From positions 448,386 to 512,385 of the forward strand of contig CAMOOO010000001.1 of assembly GCA_946621465.1 (NCBI GenBank): a stretch of DNA of 64,000 nt. The letters are read 5' to 3'. Shown one piece after another: positions 59,124-64,000 of this stretch. Both the position numbers and the translations under genes were made by a program. Each line of letters begins with the position of its first letter. Position 1 is the stretch's first letter. This stretch comes from an uncultured Clostridia bacterium. GTDB lineage: Bacteria > Bacillota > Clostridia > Christensenellales > DTU072. The notes under the pieces are model-generated. The model searched no databases. It was not told where the DNA came from and was given only the letters and a program-made list of their open reading frames with translations.

Positions 59124-60032
59124 TTAATAACTTCTTTTGCGCAATTTACGAAGTACAGCCCTGAAACAATCAGGTAGCGGAGCGGAAAAACACATCCGCT
59201 CTCCTGTCGAAGGATGGTCCAGTTCCAATCGGTAAGCGTGAAGCAATTGACCGGCGACGTTAAATTCGTCCACACTGTTATAAACGGGATCTCCGACGAT
59301 CGGGTGCCCAATATGTTTGGAATGAACACGGATTTGATGCGTTCTACCTGTTCCCAGTTTAAAATCGATTAACGAATATTTTTTGCCGAAAGAAGAAATG
59401 ACCTTGTAATAGGTTATCGCGCGTCTACCATCTGTACAGACAGTCATTTTTTTTCTGTCTTTTTTGCTACGTCCGATCGGTTGATCGATTACCCCCTCCT
59501 GCTTAGACGGCACCCCTTCTACTAACGCAAGGTAATGACGCCCCGCAGTTTTTTGCTCAATTTGTTTTGCCAATGATAGATGTGATTTATCGTTCTTTGC
59601 AATGACGATCAACCCGGAGGTATCCTTATCAAGCCTATGGACGATTCCGGGACGAAAAACGCCGTTTATCCCACTTAAGTCCTTTACGTGGTACACGAGA
59701 GCGTTGACTAACGTTCCGTTCGGCGTTCCTTGACAGGGGTGCGTTACCATGCCGCGAGGTTTATTGATAACGGCAATATCTTCATCTTCGTAAACGATAT
59801 CAATGGGAATGTTCTCCGGTTCAGCACTGACTTGAACGGGATCATCAACGATCATTTCCACGACGGAGCCGGGCGACACGACTGTCCCGCTTTTTTTCAC
59901 GACCGCCCCATCGATAAAAACGCATTCGTTCTCGATCAACGTTTTAATTCTGGACCTTGTTAAACCGGATTTCTCGGATAAAAAAACATCCAACCTTTTT
60001 TTGTCATCCGGCGTATAATTGTATTGCTCCAT
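59124..60032 (-). CDS. rluD: RluA/RluD-family pseudouridine synthase
   Basis: Makes pseudouridine in 23S rRNA or tRNA. An S4 RNA-binding domain (about 12-70, TRSRIKTLIENECVFIDG) is followed by the catalytic domain; the nucleophilic Asp lies in HRLDKDTSGL, with GRTHQIRVH further on. Length 302 is normal. It follows lspA by 12 bp, a common pairing in Firmicutes. The exact target site cannot be deduced. No strong ribosome site is visible. Confidence 0.92.
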   Translation of the reverse strand: MEQYNYTPDDKKRLDVFLSEKSGLTRSRIKTLIENECVFIDGAVVKKSGTVVSPGSVVEMIVDDPVQVSAEPENIPIDIVYEDEDIAVINKPRGMVTHPCQGTPNGTLVNALVYHVKDLSGINGVFRPGIVHRLDKDTSGLIVIAKNDKSHLSLAKQIEQKTAGRHYLALVEGVPSKQEGVIDQPIGRSKKDRKKMTVCTDGRRAITYYKVISSFGKKYSLIDFKLGTGRTHQIRVHSKHIGHPIVGDPVYNSVDEFNVAGQLLHAYRLELDHPSTGERMCFSAPLPDCFRAVLRKLRKRSY

Positions 60033-60044
60033 TGTATAGACCGA

Positions 60045-60743
60045 TCAATCGTCCTGCCCTTCTGTGTTATCCGAGGTTGGTTTGGTTTGCTCAACGGTGG
60101 TTTCTTCTACTGTAATTATCGCTTCTTCTGCGACCATTCCCTGCGGCTTCACCTCGTCCGCCTTCTTCAGGGCAACTTTTTGTTTTGCCAATTCCTGTTC
60201 CTCTTTTCCGTAAAAGAAAATGATATAAATCAGTAAAACAATCGTTCCTACGGTTAGACAACTGTCGGCAAAATTAAATACGGCGAAATTGATTAACTCA
60301 AAATAGATAAAATCCCGAACGTACCCCAGGGCAATTCGGTCAACGATATTCCCGATCGCTCCGGCTGTAATCAGAATCAAAGCGGAACGAAGCCATAAAT
60401 TTCTTCTTTTGTAAATGTAAAAGATAAAGAAAATCAAGAACACTGCACAGATAGAGGACAAAATGGTCAGGTAAAGAGTATGGTCGGACAGCATTCCGAA
60501 ACTGGCACCCGTGTTTTTTACCGGTACAAGACTGAGGACACCCTTTATGATATTGATTTTACCTTTTTCCAAACACAAACCGTAAATATATTTTTTAGTG
60601 AAAAGATCAATAATAATCAACGCTACGACAATCGCCAATTCGATCCCACACGTCAACCAGCGTTTTTTATTTACAATTTCTTTTTTGAAACCGACTTTTG
60701 CTTCGGCAAAAACTTCTTTTAAGGATTTCTTTTCCTCTTGCAT
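60045..60743 (-). CDS. lspA: Lipoprotein signal peptidase
   Basis: Membrane aspartyl protease that removes signal peptides from prolipoproteins. Four helices span about 33-195. The catalytic Asp residues are in GNIVDR and NFADS. At 232 residues it is longer than usual (about 160) because of a 30-residue charged N-terminal tail and a 50-residue acidic, Thr/Glu-rich C-terminal tail. GGAGG precedes the ATG. It can process the two lipoproteins encoded in this window. Confidence 0.94.
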   Translation of the reverse strand: MQEEKKSLKEVFAEAKVGFKKEIVNKKRWLTCGIELAIVVALIIIDLFTKKYIYGLCLEKGKINIIKGVLSLVPVKNTGASFGMLSDHTLYLTILSSICAVFLIFFIFYIYKRRNLWLRSALILITAGAIGNIVDRIALGYVRDFIYFELINFAVFNFADSCLTVGTIVLLIYIIFFYGKEEQELAKQKVALKKADEVKPQGMVAEEAIITVEETTVEQTKPTSDNTEGQDD

Positions 60744-60758
60744 CTTTCCTCCGATAAT

Positions 60759-61061
60759 CTACTTCTCCTCTCTAACCTTTTTCACTTTCACGTTTTGAGG
60801 AATCAGTAAATACTTTTCTCCTTTGATTTTACGCAGACTGCCCTGCTCGGCAAACATAGCGCCCGTGGCAAAATCAAGCATTCTTTGCGCGATATCTACC
60901 GGCAACCGCTCTAAATCAAGAACAACACACTCCCTGTTCTTGGTTCGGCTTATAGCTTCTTTCATTTCTTCTATCGAATATGGCACGATCTCTTTTGCCT
61001 GTTTCCGAATAATCAGAGTGCCGTCGGCTTTCCTTTCGGAACTATCGATAAAACATTTCAT
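60759..61061 (-). CDS. sepF: Cell division protein SepF
   Basis: Links FtsZ filaments to the membrane and each other at the septum. The 100-residue protein is mostly the SepF core (RECVVLDLERLPVDIAQRM, DFATGAMFAEQGSLRKI, YLLIPQNV). It is shorter than the usual 150 residues because the N-terminal membrane-targeting helix and linker are reduced. The ATG at 61061 overlaps the yggS stop (ATGA) and uses GGAGAA in yggS. The yggS-sepF order is standard in Firmicutes. Confidence 0.9.
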   Translation of the reverse strand: MKCFIDSSERKADGTLIIRKQAKEIVPYSIEEMKEAISRTKNRECVVLDLERLPVDIAQRMLDFATGAMFAEQGSLRKIKGEKYLLIPQNVKVKKVREEK

Positions 61062-61708
61062 CGATAATTTCTTTCTCCAAAGATACCGCGTCCCACTCGT
61101 ACCATATTGGCTCCGCACGACGCCGCGATAACACAATCGTTGCTCATGCCCATAGACAGAAATCGGAACACGTCGTCTTTCTTACGAACAAACGTTTCGT
61201 ATACATCGGTAAAAGTCTGCTTCAGTTGATCAGGCGTATAATCTATCGGCGCAACCGCCATCATTCCGCAAATCCTAATATGAGGAAAGAGGGAAACCTG
61301 ATCAAAAAACCTGTCGGTATCTGCAAGGGATATCCCCGATTTAGAATCCTCGTTGCCGGAATTGATCTGCAAAAGAACGTCCTGCACCAGTCCTCTTTTC
61401 TCCGCTATCTTGTCAATAACTTCAGCAAGTTCCAATCTATCCAAGCTATGAATCAAGCTGGCTTTGCCTACGACGTATTTAACTTTATTCGTTTGAAGAC
61501 TACCGATAAAATCCCATCTGAAATCGGGAACGAATTTATCTCTCAACTCCTGAACGCGGTTTTCTCCGGCAGCCAAACAAAGACCAGTATCCATACATTC
61601 GCGGATTTCTTCAATAGAACGCGTTTTTGTTGCGGCAATTATTTGCGTTTCTTTATTGACTTCGTCCAATCTGTGACGTAAGTCCAATACGGAATCTCTT
61701 ATATTCAT
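61058..61708 (-). CDS. yggS: YggS-family PLP homeostasis protein
   Basis: Binds pyridoxal phosphate and balances vitamin B6 and amino acid pools; no catalytic activity is known. The PLP Lys is in AATKTRS, and FIGSLQTNK, GLVQDVLLQIN and SMGMSNDC are family blocks. The ATG at 61708 gives 216 residues, normal for the family. No Shine-Dalgarno exists; a good TTGAAA/TATAGT promoter ends 6 nt before the ATG. It is coupled to sepF. Confidence 0.93.
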   Translation of the reverse strand: MNIRDSVLDLRHRLDEVNKETQIIAATKTRSIEEIRECMDTGLCLAAGENRVQELRDKFVPDFRWDFIGSLQTNKVKYVVGKASLIHSLDRLELAEVIDKIAEKRGLVQDVLLQINSGNEDSKSGISLADTDRFFDQVSLFPHIRICGMMAVAPIDYTPDQLKQTFTDVYETFVRKKDDVFRFLSMGMSNDCVIAASCGANMVRVGRGIFGERNYR

Positions 61709-61714
61709 AGCTGT

Positions 61715-61743
61715 ACTATAACACATTCCATATTATTTTTCAA
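61715..61743 (-). promoter_or_regulatory. yggS-sepF promoter, leaderless arrangement
   Basis: Minus-strand TTGAAA (61743-61738) and TATAGT (61720-61715) with a 17-bp spacer and 6 nt to the ATG. Confidence 0.78.
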
Positions 61744-61771
61744 TCGCATTCCGCTATTTTTCCGTAAAAAA

Positions 61772-62389
61772 CTATAACGATCTTTCCAATTGGTTGATAC
61801 TGACTTCGTACGCGACTCTCGTAACGACCGTTCCTCCGCCCAGTCTTTTTTGATATTCACGAGACTGTATTCTTCCATTCAGACTGATCTTTGCGCCCAC
61901 AGGCAAATCACGCATAAATCGAGCGTTTCTTCCCCACGCGATACATGGCAAATAATCGCTTTTATTATATTGCCTGTTCACCGCTACAAGAACGTCGCTG
62001 ATCTCTCTATTAAACGGAGTGGTCCTATAAATCGGTTTTTTACAAACATAGCCAACTATGTCTATCGTATTAGGGTTATCCAATGCTTCTTTCTCAACGA
62101 TTTCTCTGACGAACATTGTTAATAGCAACCGGCTTTTCCCTTCGATCACTTTGTTATAACTGCGTAATTGTCCGGCAAAAGAAAGATTGTCTCCCACTTC
62201 CACTCCGGAGTCAATAAGAAGTCTTTCACTAATTGTAAAGGGTATCCTGTCGCATTGTCCGCTGAGACGCGGAACGCTGAGGGAACTCTCAAAAAACTTT
62301 TCTCCATACAAAAAATGAGAGTACACCGGTTCGCTGACGACCGTTCCGCTAAGTAATGCAACGTTTGTGTTTCTTAATTCGTAGTCCAT
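61772..62389 (-). CDS. Tandem OB-fold, SSB-like protein
   Basis: A 205-residue protein with two OB-like domains (about 5-95 and 105-200). The second has SSB-like features: DIVGYVCKKPIYR, DVLVAVNRQY, PCIAWGRNARF and LNGRIQSREYQKR. The acidic tail of true SSB is absent. It is therefore an SSB paralogue or PriB-like protein, perhaps for single-stranded DNA during sporulation or repair. GAGGAG precedes the ATG. It lies 12 bp after the deacetylase gene. Confidence 0.75.
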   Translation of the reverse strand: MDYELRNTNVALLSGTVVSEPVYSHFLYGEKFFESSLSVPRLSGQCDRIPFTISERLLIDSGVEVGDNLSFAGQLRSYNKVIEGKSRLLLTMFVREIVEKEALDNPNTIDIVGYVCKKPIYRTTPFNREISDVLVAVNRQYNKSDYLPCIAWGRNARFMRDLPVGAKISLNGRIQSREYQKRLGGGTVVTRVAYEVSINQLERSL

Positions 62390-62401
62390 AATATCTTCTC
62401 C

Positions 62402-63169
62402 TCATGTTGTTTTTATTTGTTGACCACTATTATCTATGGTATAATTTTCCGTCATGACCAATTCGTCCATGGTAACGGAAACCAAGCCTTTGTTCTTTAA
62501 TCCCAAAAGAACAAGAGGTAACGCCTCTAAAATATGATCGCTATTATTGTGACAAAGAATAATAGAGCCGGGTTTAACCCTCGATAGAATCCTCTCCGCG
62601 ATCTCGCTTCCGGATATTCCTTTCCAGTCGAGGCTGTCTACGCTCCACTGGATGCCGATCATCCCCTTTTCGTTCAATAAAGAAATAAGACCATTGTTAT
62701 AGTCGCCGTACGGAGGACGGAAGAAGATCGGTCTTTTCCCGGTCAATTCCTCTAACCGCTTATTAACGGACTCAATCTGCAAATCGGCTTTTTCTTTCGA
62801 TAGCGTGGGAATATGAGGGTGATCCTCGCTATGATTACCTATACAATGTCCTCGAGAAATAATCTCCTGTGTCAATTCCGGGTTTTCTTCTATCCAAAAG
62901 CCCACTAAAAAGAAAGTCGCGCGAACGTTGTATTGTTCCAAAAGGTCAAGTATTTTTTCCGTTTTATCACTTCCCCACGCAGCGTCAAACGTCAGAGCAA
63001 CTTTCTTTTCTTCCGTTTGAACGGAATAAACGGGTAGAAGTTTCTTCTGTTTAGCTGCAACAGACGACGCGTTTGCGGGTAACAGAACGGCGGTCAGTAC
63101 TCCACAAATCAATACAATAATCAGAATAGCGGCTATAATCAGCCTTCTTTTTTTTACAACGACGAACAT
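62402..63169 (-). CDS. pdaB: Polysaccharide deacetylase, PdaB-like
   Basis: A 255-residue membrane-anchored NodB-domain deacetylase. A signal anchor covers about 8-33. The metal and catalytic motifs are LTFDAAWG (Asp base and ligand region), GNHSEDHPH (His ligands) and RPPYGDYN. KVALTFDAAWGSDKT in pattern matches PdaB, which is needed for late spore stability, probably by modifying cortex peptidoglycan. TTFDD-type first Asp is replaced by DAA as in PdaB. GGAG precedes the ATG. Confidence 0.85.
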   Translation of the reverse strand: MFVVVKKRRLIIAAILIIVLICGVLTAVLLPANASSVAAKQKKLLPVYSVQTEEKKVALTFDAAWGSDKTEKILDLLEQYNVRATFFLVGFWIEENPELTQEIISRGHCIGNHSEDHPHIPTLSKEKADLQIESVNKRLEELTGKRPIFFRPPYGDYNNGLISLLNEKGMIGIQWSVDSLDWKGISGSEIAERILSRVKPGSIILCHNNSDHILEALPLVLLGLKNKGLVSVTMDELVMTENYTIDNSGQQIKTT

Positions 63170-63326
63170 TCTTTTAACTCCTAAAGTGTATTACGGATAA
63201 CGTCAATTTATTTGACAAGATATGTCTGAAAATAGAATAATTTGTCGAAAATGTCTATGACAAAATCCGCATTCTGCTAAAAGATATGCGTGTGAAAATA
63301 AAATATACCGTTAAATAAAGAAATAA

Positions 63327-64000
63327 CTACAGTGTGCGAGCGATATCTTTCCGGTAGTGCATTCCGTCATAGGATATCTTTTGAATATTTTTATATACTT
63401 TTTCCGAACATTCTTCTAAGTCTTTACCCCAGCAAGCAACGCTAATGACCCTGCCGCCCGAGGTACGCAACTCACCGTCAATGAGTTTGGTTCCGGCATG
63501 GTATAAACAAACGTCTTTATCAACTTCGCCAATGGTAATTTTATTGTTTTTCGTGTAGTCCAAGGGATAGCCGCCACTGGTGGCAACAACGCATACTCCG
63601 CTGTTATCGGACACTTCAATCCCGCCCATTCTGGCAAGATCACGATCAATGACCGCCTCAAACAAATCAAGCAACGAGGTTTTTATCTGTGAAATAACAA
63701 GTTGCCCTTCTACGTCGCAAAAACGAGAAATGAAGTCAACGACTTTTATATCCGTGTCCGTAATAATCAGGCTGAACCCGATTACACCCTGGTAAATAAT
63801 GCCTTCCGACCGAAGTGCCTCGATAGTCGGCAAAAAGATGGTATCGTAGGCCTTCTTTGCTATTTCCGGCGTGTATGCTTTGACCGGCATCGATGCTCCC
63901 ATGCCGGCTGTACTCATACCGAGATCGCCGTCGTAAACACGTTTATAGTTATTGACCGCCGGGAGCGGATATATCACTTCCCCGTCGGTAAATGCCATAA
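63327..64000 (-). CDS. purD: Phosphoribosylamine-glycine ligase, C-terminal part
   Basis: Part of PurD, which joins glycine to phosphoribosylamine in purine synthesis. The gene runs off the window, so the true start is beyond 64000. Recognisable blocks are TDGEVIYPLP, GDLGMSTAGMGA, YQGVIGFSLI, VCVVATSGGYPLDY, HAGTKLIDGEL and GGRVISV. The metal-site motif, usually FNARFGDPE, reads FISRFCDVE here, and NTGGMGAYSP reads STAGMGASMP, so it is quite divergent. No other pur gene is in the window. Confidence 0.85.
   Translation of the reverse strand, partial: MAFTDGEVIYPLPAVNNYKRVYDGDLGMSTAGMGASMPVKAYTPEIAKKAYDTIFLPTIEALRSEGIIYQGVIGFSLIITDTDIKVVDFISRFCDVEGQLVISQIKTSLLDLFEAVIDRDLARMGGIEVSDNSGVCVVATSGGYPLDYTKNNKITIGEVDKDVCLYHAGTKLIDGELRTSGGRVISVACWGKDLEECSEKVYKNIQKISYDGMHYRKDIARTL

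Noticed and set aside
60823..61131. Plus-strand frame opposite sepF and yggS
   Set aside because: Antisense to two conserved, translationally coupled genes; no independent signals.

Overview
The window is about 64 kb of low-GC chromosomal DNA from an anaerobic, spore-forming Clostridia-type Firmicute, probably an uncultured gut lineage. The evidence is the YqfC/YqfD, GPR and PdaB-like spore proteins, RNase J, CdaA, a YqzL-RecO-Era neighbourhood, SepF, a T-box leader, pyruvate phosphate dikinase, and AGGAGG-type ribosome sites beside TTGACA/TATAAT promoters. No phage, insertion sequence or CRISPR array was seen; this is mostly core chromosome with some lineage-specific loci.

Layout. 1-2.9 kb: a PflX-like radical SAM protein, two small unknown proteins, and a cysteine desulfurase of the EF2568 type divergent from a DUF3343 protein. 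2.9-8.1 kb: the plus-strand run holA, membrane protein, cdaA, DUF1015, aspartate kinase. 8.1-14.7 kb: minus-strand glycolysis genes (pgk, tpiA, gpmI), a secreted SH3-like protein, a nitrilase-like protein and prs. 14.8-23 kb: a heterodimeric ABC exporter whose second subunit carries a very large extracellular insertion, led by an XRE-cupin regulator, next to an 893-residue lipoprotein. 23.1-27.6 kb: an Ile-type T-box leader in front of an XRE-cupin-acyl-CoA synthetase fusion, then a TIM-barrel isomerase and a Mbeg1-like hydrolase. 27.6-37 kb: a methyltransferase, RNase J, a MacB-like ABC protein, an esterase, a Crp/Fnr regulator divergent from a phosphoesterase lipoprotein, and an AEC transporter. 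37-49 kb: CDF transporter, rsfS, a nadD-yqeK fusion, tRNA-Pro, rho, tRNA-Gly, a phosphodiesterase, gpr, ftsY and smc. 49-64 kb: AlkD-like protein, GPH transporter, ppdK, recO, yqzL, a ybeY-era fusion, a shortened pgpH, yqfD, yqfC, rluD, lspA, sepF, yggS, a tandem-OB protein, a PdaB-like deacetylase and partial purD.

How the parts fit. Both enzymes of c-di-AMP turnover are present (CdaA and a PgpH without its extracellular sensor). Ribosome maturation genes cluster (YbeY-Era, RsfS, RluD, RNase J). The most striking locus is at 23.1-25.8 kb. A complete T-box leader reads as isoleucine-specific from both its specifier (ATC) and its acceptor-binding bulge (TGGT). It controls a single polypeptide that joins an XRE DNA-binding domain, a cupin sensor and a medium-chain acyl-CoA synthetase. 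I infer a role in making isoleucine from 2-methylbutyrate. A second pattern is a set of genes without a Shine-Dalgarno sequence whose -10 box ends 6-7 nt before the ATG, which suggests leaderless mRNAs.
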